Virus record (IMG/VR): IMGVR_UViG_3300025098_000217
Location: 1 to 28,285 of that record
Direction: 5' to 3' (one strand)
DNA from: a virus
DNA: 28,285 nucleotides
Positions 1 through 9,293 of the stretch are shown here, piece by piece (positions within the stretch are counted from its first letter, which is position 1; every line of letters starts with the position of its first letter). The notes beneath the pieces were generated by a model. It was not told where the DNA came from. It saw only the letters and a list, made by a program, of their open reading frames with translations, and did not search any database. The translations under genes were made by a program, and so were the position numbers.

Positions 1-1004
1 GCACCTCCTTCGAGTGCGGTAAGTCTTGCCTCAAGTGAGGCGTTTTGTGTTTCTAGGGTTTCGATACGATCCATTGCTTCTTGCAGAGTTTTAATCGCCA
101 TCCAAACCATCTTTTGCTCTTTGACCCCTTTTCTTGTAGTTGTCGGATTTGTTTCAAAAGTAGATAAGACTTGAGGGCTGACTGTTTCAATTTGCTGAGC
201 AATGACGCCGTAACATTTATCTTCAGAATCATCTTGGTCATTAAAATGAAACTGCCTTAATGTCCACCGCTTAAGGTCGCTCCAAGTGCTATCCATGTCA
301 ACAATGTTTTTCTTCTCACGTTCGTCAGAAAGATTAACATTACTGCCAGAAAAATTACGAATGCCTCCGTCTACTGAAAGATAATATCTGTAACCATTTC
401 TTGTTGCATTTTCGTTGTAAACATGATTGAGATCGATATTACTTGCTGCGTTAGTGACTACATCTAGAGATGCTCCTCCACCGGCCTTTAGTTTTACGCC
501 CACGCCACCGCCACTGGATCCATCTGTAGTCCCAATTAACAAGTGACCGTCGCCGGAACTTGTAAGCCTCATCCGCTCCGTAGGGCTCGACGCACCATCG
601 GCAGTAGTGGAGAACACTAGGCGTCCGGGATAGTCACCCGATGCTGAAGTCCCATCTGCTTCACATACAATCTGGCTATACACATTTGAGCCATTGTCTG
701 TAAAGAGAATCTTCCCTAGAGGGTCTCCTGAACCGAAAGGCGTAGTGGCTGGTTGATTGCGTCCAAGTTCTAATTGACCCTCAGCAGCTGAGACTCCGGG
801 GCGACCTCTAACAACTACGGTTGAAGAGCCGCTTTCACTAGACGTCCCAACCAACAGCCTGCCATCGCTTTCAACCTTTAACTGCTCCGTCCCACCAGTA
901 ACAATACTGACTTCATCTGTTCCAAATTGCAGACCTGTGTCGGTGTCTGTTCCCGTAATACCTGGATTAGCGGCGGTATTAGTTCCGTCAATACGAATAG
1001 TCAT
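1..1004 (-). CDS. Fibre-type protein with C-terminal S74 chaperone domain (partial)
   Basis: The frame opens at an ATG 2 nt after the tail-fibre stop codon and stays open to the window edge, so the 3' end is missing; about 334 codons are visible. It begins MTIRIDGTNTAANPGITG and continues as a Gly/Ser/Thr-rich, beta-structured region typical of phage fibre tips. Near residue 225 it has SDEREKKNI, the start of a Peptidase_S74 (endosialidase-type intramolecular chaperone) domain. YGVIAQQIE and a helical coiled-coil tail (QEAMDRIETLETQ) follow. S74 domains help trimerise fibres and then usually cleave themselves off at the Ser of the SD motif. This is probably the distal, host-contacting part of the fibre and works with the gp17-like gene upstream. 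The fold assignment is firm; the receptor and exact role are unknown. Confidence 0.82.
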   Translation of the reverse strand, partial: MTIRIDGTNTAANPGITGTDTDTGLQFGTDEVSIVTGGTEQLKVESDGRLLVGTSSESGSSTVVVRGRPGVSAAEGQLELGRNQPATTPFGSGDPLGKILFTDNGSNVYSQIVCEADGTSASGDYPGRLVFSTTADGASSPTERMRLTSSGDGHLLIGTTDGSSGGGVGVKLKAGGGASLDVVTNAASNIDLNHVYNENATRNGYRYYLSVDGGIRNFSGSNVNLSDEREKKNIVDMDSTWSDLKRWTLRQFHFNDQDDSEDKCYGVIAQQIETVSPQVLSTFETNPTTTRKGVKEQKMVWMAIKTLQEAMDRIETLETQNASLEARLTALEGG

Positions 1005-1006
1005 AA

Positions 1007-2629
1007 TTAAACAATAACCCAAGTAGATCCTGCAGGTACGGTTACTGTGGCACCTGCGTTAATTGTCAATGGTCCTGCACTCATTACATTTCTACCAGTA
1101 GTAACCGTGAAGTCTTGAGTAATAGTGTTATCCATTTCTATTGCCCATCGGTCACCACCACCGCCAGTGGCTCCACCACCGACACTGCTCCAAGCAGTAC
1201 CGTTGAAACCTTCAAACTGGTCAATGTCGTCGTTAAAACGAATCATGCCTGCAACAGGCGTAGCATCACGTTGAGCTTGAGTACCTACAGGTAACTGTGC
1301 AGATCCCGTAGCACCCGTTTGGACAACACGATTAGCGATAGCTGCAGTATTAGTAGCAATGTCAGTTGTGTTTGTTGTAACCAGCGGACCAATAGTATTT
1401 ATGGCTGCAAGATTGGCTCCAATCTGAGTTGCATTGCCAGTGATTAAATTGCCTTGAGTAGCAATGTCTGTGTCATTGGCTGTGAGATTAGTATTGAGAG
1501 TGTCAATATCAGTCTGCAACTCTTGCAGTGAAGCCTGGACATTAGTAGATGCTAGGTTGCCATTTGCTGCATTAGTAATATTGGCAGCATCACCAGGGAC
1601 AAAAGCTGTCACCCAGACAGTACCAATAAATACCCTCATCACATCATTAGTTGTGTTGAAGTAAAGGTCACCTGCTGTCAGTGCATCACCGTCATTATCT
1701 GTTGTGGGGTCAACTGCAAATGCACCAAGATAAGTATCGTCAAAGTTATCGAATGCAGCAAGAGCAGCCGCCGCTGATGTGGCAGCAGCCACTGCACTAT
1801 TATTAGAAGCAACAGCACTATTATTTGAAGCTACTGCTGAGTTAGCAGAGGCAGTCGCACTATTTGCTGCGTTAGTTGCACTAGTAGCTGCGGCAGTGGC
1901 CTGTGTAGTGGCTGTAGTTGCCTCATTAGCTGCAGTAGTTGCAGACGTTGCAGCAGCAGTTTCACTGGCAGCAGCAGCTGTCTCACTAGCGGCTGCAGCC
2001 GTCTCACTAGCAGCAGCAGCTGTAGCACTGGTTCCTGAGTTGGTTGCCTGTGTAGTAGCAGTAGTAGCACTATTAGCAGCTCCAGTAGCTGACGTTGCAG
2101 CGTTTGTCTCAGAGGTAGCGGCTGCAGTTTCAGAAGCCGCAGCTGCCGTTTCAGAAGCCGCTGCTGCATCAACTTGTGCTTGGTGGGTAGTGATTAGACC
2201 GTCTACATAAGCTTTGGTGCTGGCATCAGCATCTGCTGTAGGTGTACCTAAGCTTACAATTTTTTGGCTGCCCATATTGAGCTCACCAGACATTGTACCA
2301 CCTAATGTATTTAGAGCATTGTTTTGAGTTTCCTGTGAAACATATAACGTTTGGTCAAAGTTTGAGTTTAGATCTTCTGCTTTAATAGCTGATCCAGCAA
2401 AGAATGTAGCAACAGTATCATCGTTTTTCGTATCTCGGAAGATAATAATGTTGACACCAGAGGCTGGTGCAGTATCGAAGGCAACTGTTGTTGCGTTATC
2501 TAATGAAAAATCTGTTGTGACAGTACCGTCTAGGGATGCCTTGACGTCTGTTTGATTGATGTATTCAAATGTAAAAGAATAGTTCGTTGTAGAACCATTA
2601 CCTGTATATGTAGTTTGTGTAGTTGCCAT
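1007..2629 (-). CDS. Tail fibre protein, T7 gp17-like N-terminus
   Basis: 540 aa. The N-terminal ~145 residues resemble the T7 gp17 anchor that joins the fibre to the tail: TYTGNGSTTNYSFTFEYI, then a region ending in NMGSQKIVSLGTPTADADASTKAYVD. Residues ~155-292 are almost wholly Ala/Ser/Thr with ASETAAA-type repeats and probably form a long helical or coiled-coil shaft. A globular segment with DGDALTAGDLYFNTT, heptad-like TDIATNT repeats and a beta-rich C-terminus ending in PAGSTWVIV follow. The start ATG shares one base with the stop of the gp16-like gene (TAATG). In T7 this protein binds the host surface. Here the distal recognition part probably lies in the S74-domain gene just downstream, so the fibre seems to be built from two genes. 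Confidence 0.9.
   Translation of the reverse strand: MATTQTTYTGNGSTTNYSFTFEYINQTDVKASLDGTVTTDFSLDNATTVAFDTAPASGVNIIIFRDTKNDDTVATFFAGSAIKAEDLNSNFDQTLYVSQETQNNALNTLGGTMSGELNMGSQKIVSLGTPTADADASTKAYVDGLITTHQAQVDAAAASETAAAASETAAATSETNAATSATGAANSATTATTQATNSGTSATAAAASETAAAASETAAAASETAAATSATTAANEATTATTQATAAATSATNAANSATASANSAVASNNSAVASNNSAVAAATSAAAALAAFDNFDDTYLGAFAVDPTTDNDGDALTAGDLYFNTTNDVMRVFIGTVWVTAFVPGDAANITNAANGNLASTNVQASLQELQTDIDTLNTNLTANDTDIATQGNLITGNATQIGANLAAINTIGPLVTTNTTDIATNTAAIANRVVQTGATGSAQLPVGTQAQRDATPVAGMIRFNDDIDQFEGFNGTAWSSVGGGATGGGGDRWAIEMDNTITQDFTVTTGRNVMSAGPLTINAGATVTVPAGSTWVIV
1754..2167 (-). repeat. Low-complexity Ala/Ser/Thr repeat tract inside the fibre gene
   Basis: This stretch codes for fibre residues ~155-292 and is made of degenerate short units such as AAAASET, ATTATTQAT and SAVASNN. 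The DNA shows the same repetition (GCTGCnGTnTCn-type units on the plus strand). Such tracts change length by slippage or unequal recombination. The long plus-strand open frame that covers it is an antisense by-product of the codon bias. Confidence 0.85.
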
Positions 2630-5600
2630 TAGTAACGATTAGATTGGATAATTCCTTTTAATGCATTCTCTTCATTCAAACCTTTAGTTAAGATACGTTG
2701 TTCAATAGCAAGCCTCATGTCAGAATTTAAAGAAGCAAAGGCTGCTTCTTCAGCTCGTTTTTGAGCATCACGTAGCATTACATGAATACCATCGTATTTA
2801 CTAATAGGTGTTTGATCCGAAGTGACAAGATTAGGTGGTCGTCTAGCTTCTTTTAATTCTTGAATTGTATCTCTTTCTGTAGCAACACCCATAATCTTTG
2901 TAATTTCGTTTCTAAAACTACCATTCTTACCCATCTCAGCGTTTAAAGCAGCACGTTCTGGTCCTGTTAATTCGACACCATTACGTGTTTTAAATGCAGA
3001 AGATACATCATATTCAATGTCATACAAGAATTTTTCTTCTTTAGTCATTGCGGGATGAATTTTTAAAGGTGAGACATGGTTATAAATACGATGAAACAAT
3101 CCGTATTGATTAGGAGCTTCACCAGAAACAGGATTAATAACAGTAGGTAATCTATTAGTATTATCAACCATACCAAGATATTGGTTACGATTAGCAATAT
3201 GTGAAATCAAATCATTATTTAGTTCTTTTAAACTACCGTCAAGTATTCTACCCATACCATTTCTAGCGCCACCTAGAGGACCAAGTGTATTAATTTGACC
3301 AGCTAGCCAACGATTAGCTGCATATTTGTTACCACTCATTACTTCTACAAGAGGACGTAAAGCAGAGATACCTGCATCATCTGTTAAAGAAGCACTTAAT
3401 ATAAACATTGCTTTTTCAAACATTTGCTCAGTCATAGTTTCACCAAGCATGTCAAAGTTATCAGCAATGTTAGCAACCATTGCAACCCAATTACTTAAAC
3501 CAGGTCCAAGTAATTCACTGTATTCAAACCGAACACCATCAGGGCCAACAACAGAACGTGTTTTAAAGTTACTGTTCTTTTGACGTGCTCTATTTAATTG
3601 ACGGTCAACTGAACCATCACCTGTAGCACTAAACAAACCATCACCAAAGAGTTTATCTTTAAGAGCATTGCCAATTACTATTGAAGTAATAAAACTTCCA
3701 ATAGCTTTTCTTCCTAGTGTTTTGTTCTTTAAATCAATAAGAGTATTTAGTTTAGCTACTTCATCCATACGGCTAACAGGATGACCACGTTTAGCAAGTA
3801 AAGTTTCTACTAGCTCAGGATTAGACATAAAATCTTTGACAGAAGTATATGCTAATTCATTTACATCGCTTTGAAATGACCGTAAAGGTGCCGGTACAAA
3901 ATCATCTGCAACCCTAACAACGTTCATCATTGTTTTAGGGAATGTCAGGAATGGTGTAAGACCAGGTACAACCTTAATTAAACCGTCTATTTGTTTACTT
4001 AAACCTGTATCAAGATTTAAAGCGATGTCTGCTGTATTGTACTTTACAGCTTGATCAGTAATAATACCGTTAGAATCAAACATGCTGTTATATTCAACAT
4101 CAGCAAGTTCTTTAATTCTAGCTGGTGTAGCAGCTTCACCTAAGCGGTCAAGTTCATCCATAGCACGGAATCTAGCTTGTGCATTAGCCAAAGTAGCTCC
4201 AGTCCAAGCATCAAAACCTGTAAAGGTATTAGGAACAAAACGGAAGACAGGATCAGCTGCCATTGCCATTTGTTCGTCATAAAGATCGACTAAATATTTA
4301 AAGCCATGATTACCACGAGCAGACTCAGCATCAGCAATCTGACGGTATTGAGCGATTTTTTCTTCTTGTTTAATAATTAAATCAAGACGTGTTTGACCTG
4401 CAACAGAGTTAGGGTTTTGTGATGCTTTCATAAACATCTTACCAGCATATGGTAATGCTTTTTTCTGTGTATCAAAGATAGCACTATAAGCCATCCAACC
4501 GCGTTGAACTGCTTTTAAATCTTTACGTGATAATGCACCAGCAAAATAAGTAATAGGTTCAGCTACAAGACCACTTAAGTTTCCGTATAAAGCTTTAGAA
4601 CTTGTAGCTACATCAGACAGAATAGAGTTAAAGTAATTTGATCTTACAGCTTGTACAATAATATTAGGTGAGTCAGGGTTACCATCAAAAAGAAGTCTAG
4701 TTTTTGTAAAAGCATGAAGAATCTCGTCATTCATTTTAGCAATAGTATTAATTTTACCATCACTAATTTCATAAAGTTCTAAGAAAGAATCTAAGATATC
4801 AGGTCTATTTTCCTGTAGATAACGCCAGCTTTCTGTAAACTTCTCGCTTTCAGTTTGGATAGTACGTAATGCTTGTGGATAAGCTTCTTTAATTTTACCA
4901 GCAATTTGCTCAGGTTTTTTACCAATATTTAAAGCACGTTCAGCTAAAGATATAAAACCTTTCTTTTCAGTAGCATAGTACCGTGTAGAACCTACAAGCT
5001 GCTGTAAGAAATTAATATTATCAAGAAGTTTTTCTTGTGCATTTTCAACAGAAAGTGAACCTTTATTTAGACGGATACCTTCAGATAGATCTGAAATTTG
5101 ACCAGCCATAGAAGTAGCAGTATATGCTTGTGCTTTAGCTACATCCATTCCACTATAGTTTTTAACCATTTGGTTGATTGTACTTAAAGCATCAGTATAA
5201 CCTTCAGCAGTCAATACTTCAGCACCAAACTCATTCTTAGTAATAACTGGATCAAGAATGCGACGCATCTCATCTATACCAACTGTAGGATCAAATAGTT
5301 CTAGAACTAGCTTTTCACCTTGCTCTTGGATTTCATCAAAACTAATTGCCCAATCAGCTGCATCTACCCTATAACGGTCAGCGTCTTTCAGTTGTTTAGC
5401 AAGACCAACTGTAACTTCTTCTACCCCACCAGGTGTTTCCACACCATACCTAAGGGCAGGTGTACTGATGAAATTACCTAGACGACCATATACTGTACCT
5501 TTGTTTGCTGCAATACGTGCTGCGTCAACACTAGCACCAACAATACCAAAATCATCGACTGATCTTAGTCCTGTTTCATTCCATTCGTACAAATCATGCA

Positions 5601-6609
5601 CACCTTTTTTAGGAATGTTAACGTCAGCATTCTTAAATTGGTTGTAATAACCTAGTTCATCAAGATCAGCTTCTTGTTTACGAATATATTCAACAAGCTC
5701 TTCAGATGCATTAGCACCTTTTACAGGTCTTGCATCAGCAAGATACTTAACCGCTTGATCAGATTCACCAATAATTGTAGGGGCTTTCCTAAATAAACCT
5801 TTTACTTCATCTATAGCAACTTTAGTTTCACCAAGAAATCCAACAAAAGGGATCAATAGCCCAAGTGCTAAATCTTCGTTGATATTTTTTTGACGTTTTA
5901 CATCAGCACTATCAACATCAAGAGTTGCCCAACTATCAGGAATAAAATCCCATTGCTCAGGTAAAGCTTTTTTTGCTTGACCCAACATATTGTCTTCTGT
6001 ATACTGATCACTAACAGCACCAACCGCAACACTAGCACCAGCTTCAATACCACGTTGTCCTATGAACTTAACAAAAGCCATCTTGCCAAGTGGATTGTTA
6101 ATAAGCTTATCTGCTTTAGTTGCAAGACCAGTACCAGCACTTGTTAGACCCATTGTAGGTCCAATAACAGAAGCAATGTTTCTTACTGATTGTGCTATGT
6201 TATTTTCATATTTAGTGAGTTTAGGGATACCACCTGTACCGCCATATTGAGCATCTTGGGCAGCACTAACACCTGTCAATGCATTTAAAGTTTCAATACC
6301 CCAGTCCATAAGACCTGTAGGTATAGCAGTTAAAATTTCTAGATCTTGTTTATCAAGTTCTGCTGCTTGTGCATCCAGTGCTTCGTAATCAATAGGAGCC
6401 GTAGCTTCTTCGAGTTGTGTAGCTTGTTCAGGCGTTGCGCTTCCCGTAGGAGCTGGTGTGGACTGTTCAGGATCTACAACTTGCTGACCTTGATCAGCTT
6501 CCACTCTCTGTTGAATTTCTAAAAGTTCTTCTTCAGAAAGTTTACGTTGTAGTTCCTCTTGATCCATCACAAAATCGTCGCCTAAATTAGCGTATTCTGC
6601 GGAGTTCAT
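2629..6609 (-). CDS. Internal virion protein, T7 gp16-like position and size
   Basis: 1326 aa, close to T7 gp16 (1318 aa), and in the T7 position between the gp15-like gene and the fibre. In T7, gp16 is ejected with the DNA, crosses the cell envelope and helps pull the genome in. The N-terminus is acidic and Glu/Gln/Pro-rich (ELQRKLSEEELLEIQQRVEADQ; TPAPTGSATPEQ). Long mixed helical regions with small hydrophobic stretches follow (for example AGASVAVGAVSDQ and IGSFITSIVIGNALKD), consistent with membrane-interacting helices. I do not see the lytic transglycosylase (SLT) domain that sits at the N-terminus of T7 gp16. The family call rests mainly on size and synteny. The next gene starts inside its stop codon. 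Confidence 0.82.
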   Translation of the reverse strand: MNSAEYANLGDDFVMDQEELQRKLSEEELLEIQQRVEADQGQQVVDPEQSTPAPTGSATPEQATQLEEATAPIDYEALDAQAAELDKQDLEILTAIPTGLMDWGIETLNALTGVSAAQDAQYGGTGGIPKLTKYENNIAQSVRNIASVIGPTMGLTSAGTGLATKADKLINNPLGKMAFVKFIGQRGIEAGASVAVGAVSDQYTEDNMLGQAKKALPEQWDFIPDSWATLDVDSADVKRQKNINEDLALGLLIPFVGFLGETKVAIDEVKGLFRKAPTIIGESDQAVKYLADARPVKGANASEELVEYIRKQEADLDELGYYNQFKNADVNIPKKGVHDLYEWNETGLRSVDDFGIVGASVDAARIAANKGTVYGRLGNFISTPALRYGVETPGGVEEVTVGLAKQLKDADRYRVDAADWAISFDEIQEQGEKLVLELFDPTVGIDEMRRILDPVITKNEFGAEVLTAEGYTDALSTINQMVKNYSGMDVAKAQAYTATSMAGQISDLSEGIRLNKGSLSVENAQEKLLDNINFLQQLVGSTRYYATEKKGFISLAERALNIGKKPEQIAGKIKEAYPQALRTIQTESEKFTESWRYLQENRPDILDSFLELYEISDGKINTIAKMNDEILHAFTKTRLLFDGNPDSPNIIVQAVRSNYFNSILSDVATSSKALYGNLSGLVAEPITYFAGALSRKDLKAVQRGWMAYSAIFDTQKKALPYAGKMFMKASQNPNSVAGQTRLDLIIKQEEKIAQYRQIADAESARGNHGFKYLVDLYDEQMAMAADPVFRFVPNTFTGFDAWTGATLANAQARFRAMDELDRLGEAATPARIKELADVEYNSMFDSNGIITDQAVKYNTADIALNLDTGLSKQIDGLIKVVPGLTPFLTFPKTMMNVVRVADDFVPAPLRSFQSDVNELAYTSVKDFMSNPELVETLLAKRGHPVSRMDEVAKLNTLIDLKNKTLGRKAIGSFITSIVIGNALKDKLFGDGLFSATGDGSVDRQLNRARQKNSNFKTRSVVGPDGVRFEYSELLGPGLSNWVAMVANIADNFDMLGETMTEQMFEKAMFILSASLTDDAGISALRPLVEVMSGNKYAANRWLAGQINTLGPLGGARNGMGRILDGSLKELNNDLISHIANRNQYLGMVDNTNRLPTVINPVSGEAPNQYGLFHRIYNHVSPLKIHPAMTKEEKFLYDIEYDVSSAFKTRNGVELTGPERAALNAEMGKNGSFRNEITKIMGVATERDTIQELKEARRPPNLVTSDQTPISKYDGIHVMLRDAQKRAEEAAFASLNSDMRLAIEQRILTKGLNEENALKGIIQSNRY

Positions 6610-6617
6610 AGTTTAGT

Positions 6618-9290
6618 TTATGGTTTTAATTGAGAAGCAATGTTTCTTCTTAAACGATCGTAATTAGCATAAGGTGTCATTGATCCACTACCAGCAGGTG
6701 CAGGGGACAAGAAATCAATAGAAGCAATGGTTCCGTCAAAACTTTGTACGCTTCCAGTACCACCTTGTTTGCCAATAATTTCACCCGTACCAATTGATTG
6801 ACCAATTGACTGGCTAGGCTTGCTCGGTAAGTGACCGTAAAGAACATCTACTAATTGTCCAGTCTCAGGATCTATAGATTCAACAACTAAGTAATGTCCG
6901 TAGCCACTACCATTTGGGTTAACTTGGTATCCAATATCTTTAACCTGTCCAGATAATACAGCAGGGAAGTTATGGTCTTCAAAGAAAACATCGATACCGG
7001 GTTGACCTGTATCATATGTTATAGAAGATACTTGAGGGGAATAGGTATTTAAAGAAGTTTCGTTTCTAAAACTAGATCTTGTAAAATTATTAGTTCGTCC
7101 TGTAATTTGAGATAATGCGTTTAATTGTACTCTATTAGAAGGTGAATTAAGTTTAGCTGCTAAGTCAGGGTCTACTGAATCCATCATTTGCACTCTAGGT
7201 GAATCTGTTCCTAGTAATGGTTTATTTGTACCGTTGGCTTTGTTGTAGTCAATAACGTCTTGATTGTAAACTTCAGATGGTTTTAAACCATACTTTTTTG
7301 CAACACGCAAAACTTCAGATGGAAATAATATTTGTGTTACGTTATTCTTTGATTGATAAATTACAGCATCCATTTCTTGCTCAGAGCCAAGTAAAGAAGG
7401 TTGTGAAATTATATCACTTGCAGAAAGATTACGAGAAAGAAGTTTATCCAATTCAAGTAATCTTGTCTTTTGAGCTTTAGGTAATTCTTCAGCTTCTGGG
7501 AAAATCATCTGAGATGTACCTGGAATGGTATGAGAGCGAAACCTGTTTTTCTTATCTTCATCTGTTTTAAGTCCTTCTTTAGAAGTCTTTGCTTTCGCTG
7601 CTTCATCCATAGTAGCTTGATATGCTAATTGAGGAGAACCTAGTTTTCTTAAATTCTCTTTATAAACTCTATCATATAAAGCTTCTACAAGAAAACTTTG
7701 CCCAGTTTTACCATCACCTACTTTAAGACCAACAAGTCTCCGTGTATCACCTGCAAGACCTTCTTTAATTTTTAGGTTAACAGGACCATACATGTTTTCC
7801 TCTTGAGAGTTAAACTGTTCTTGTGCATACTTTCTTAGTTTGTCATCACCAATTTGATTGACATAATTTTGGTCAAGGGCAGAGTATTTACGAAGTCTTA
7901 TAATTTCAAATCTTGTTTCTTCAGACATATTTTTAATAGTATCTGAATAGTGCCTTTTTATATCTTCTGGTACACCTTGGCCATATTGTGCAGCAAACTG
8001 TTGCATAGTACGAAAACCAGCTTCTGGATTCTCTGTAATGCTATCAATAATTTGTTGGCGATTAAGATTAACAATACCTTGAAACTCTGCTCGTTGTTGC
8101 CGCTGAGCTGCAATCAAAGCTTTATCTCTTTGTTGTTGTCTTGCTGCTTCTAAACCCCTATATTTACCAGGCCATTGCTCAGCATAAGTCTTACCATTAC
8201 CCATAAGGTCAATGGACATACCCTCACGGTATTGCTCTTCTGTTGCATTCAGCATCATGTTATAGAAAGAGTCATGAGCCTTAATAGGACCATCTATTTT
8301 TCTAAGTAAATCAAATGCTGCTGAATAATTTTCAGCTTTACCGCCACTTGCAATATCCGCAGCCTGTTGTCTGAGTTGTTCTAAATAGGCATTTGCCCCT
8401 TGTTGTGTAGCTTGTTTAATTCTTAAAGCATTCTGTTCTTCAACTTTAGTTTTACCGACAGCTAAATATAGAGGATCAGTAATACCATAAGTTTCACGCA
8501 TCATACCAGATAATTGTTTAGTTACCTGTTGTTGAATAATACGTTGTTTTTCAGGATCTTTAAAAGCTTCAATTCCAGAAAATGGTGTACCATCTGCTAG
8601 TTGATATTCATTTTCAGTACTCTTTAAAGCTTTACCAAGAATAACATTATAAGATTGTGAATAGATCCTATTCCTTAAAACACGTCGACCCACTGCACCA
8701 AGACCAGCAGCATCTGCTAACGCTCTTGTCGTACTGTATAAGGTTCCACCAGAGTTAATTTCATTTTCAATAATCTGAGTAGTTTCTTGAGTAGCACCTT
8801 GGGTTAATGCAGAAACATTTTTATTATAATTAGTTAAAGCTTCTTGAGTAATAAGACTGTCACTGATATCCATGCTCATTGCAATATCAGTCTGGTCTTT
8901 TAATTGGTTAGCAGTATTTTCTGCTGCCTTTTTCTGTGCTTGAACACTAAAAGCAGAGATGCTTTCTAAAACATTTTGTTGAGCTTGTGAAGTATATTGA
9001 GATTGCTGAGCATCACGTTGTGCGATATCTCTAGATTTCTGTACTTCTTGGCTTAAATTTCGTTGTTCAGTTTCGTAGTTTTGTTGAGCTATCTTTTCAG
9101 AATAAGCTGTGTCTTCTTTAAGAGCTTGAAGTTCACGATCACGCTGAGCTTTTTCAGCTTCAGCGTTTTGTTTCATACCTTGTACCACACGGTTGGTTTC
9201 TTCACGCATCCGTGAAATACCTTCAGTACTTACTTGTACTGGCCTAAACCCTTTACGTTGTGTAGCGGGTTGAAATTGAAGTCTTGCCAT
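6618..9290 (-). CDS. Internal virion protein, gp15-like, with M23-like C-terminal domain
   Basis: 890 aa, in the position of T7 gp15 (747 aa). The first ~150 residues are charged and coiled-coil-like (QRDRELQALKEDTAYSEKIA). The middle is helical and Gln-rich. The last ~140 residues look different: GQPGIDVFFEDHNFPAVLSG, GYGHYLVVES, VLYGHL, then IGQSIGTGEIIGKQGGTGSV. That order matches a LytM/M23 peptidase fold. The C-terminal His-x-His metal-binding strand (usually HLHFE) appears replaced by GTIASIDFL, so the domain may be inactive or only bind peptidoglycan. In T7 the internal proteins form the core and ejection channel. The start ATG lies 3 nt after the gp14-like stop. Confidence 0.8.
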   Translation of the reverse strand: MARLQFQPATQRKGFRPVQVSTEGISRMREETNRVVQGMKQNAEAEKAQRDRELQALKEDTAYSEKIAQQNYETEQRNLSQEVQKSRDIAQRDAQQSQYTSQAQQNVLESISAFSVQAQKKAAENTANQLKDQTDIAMSMDISDSLITQEALTNYNKNVSALTQGATQETTQIIENEINSGGTLYSTTRALADAAGLGAVGRRVLRNRIYSQSYNVILGKALKSTENEYQLADGTPFSGIEAFKDPEKQRIIQQQVTKQLSGMMRETYGITDPLYLAVGKTKVEEQNALRIKQATQQGANAYLEQLRQQAADIASGGKAENYSAAFDLLRKIDGPIKAHDSFYNMMLNATEEQYREGMSIDLMGNGKTYAEQWPGKYRGLEAARQQQRDKALIAAQRQQRAEFQGIVNLNRQQIIDSITENPEAGFRTMQQFAAQYGQGVPEDIKRHYSDTIKNMSEETRFEIIRLRKYSALDQNYVNQIGDDKLRKYAQEQFNSQEENMYGPVNLKIKEGLAGDTRRLVGLKVGDGKTGQSFLVEALYDRVYKENLRKLGSPQLAYQATMDEAAKAKTSKEGLKTDEDKKNRFRSHTIPGTSQMIFPEAEELPKAQKTRLLELDKLLSRNLSASDIISQPSLLGSEQEMDAVIYQSKNNVTQILFPSEVLRVAKKYGLKPSEVYNQDVIDYNKANGTNKPLLGTDSPRVQMMDSVDPDLAAKLNSPSNRVQLNALSQITGRTNNFTRSSFRNETSLNTYSPQVSSITYDTGQPGIDVFFEDHNFPAVLSGQVKDIGYQVNPNGSGYGHYLVVESIDPETGQLVDVLYGHLPSKPSQSIGQSIGTGEIIGKQGGTGSVQSFDGTIASIDFLSPAPAGSGSMTPYANYDRLRRNIASQLKP

Positions 9291-9293
9291 AGT

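Noticed and set aside
1779-2210. Long plus-strand open frame of 143 codons, Ala/Val-rich
   Set aside because: It is antisense to the Ala/Ser/Thr repeat of the fibre gene; the bias of GCn/TCn codons keeps the complement open. No start signal or family match.
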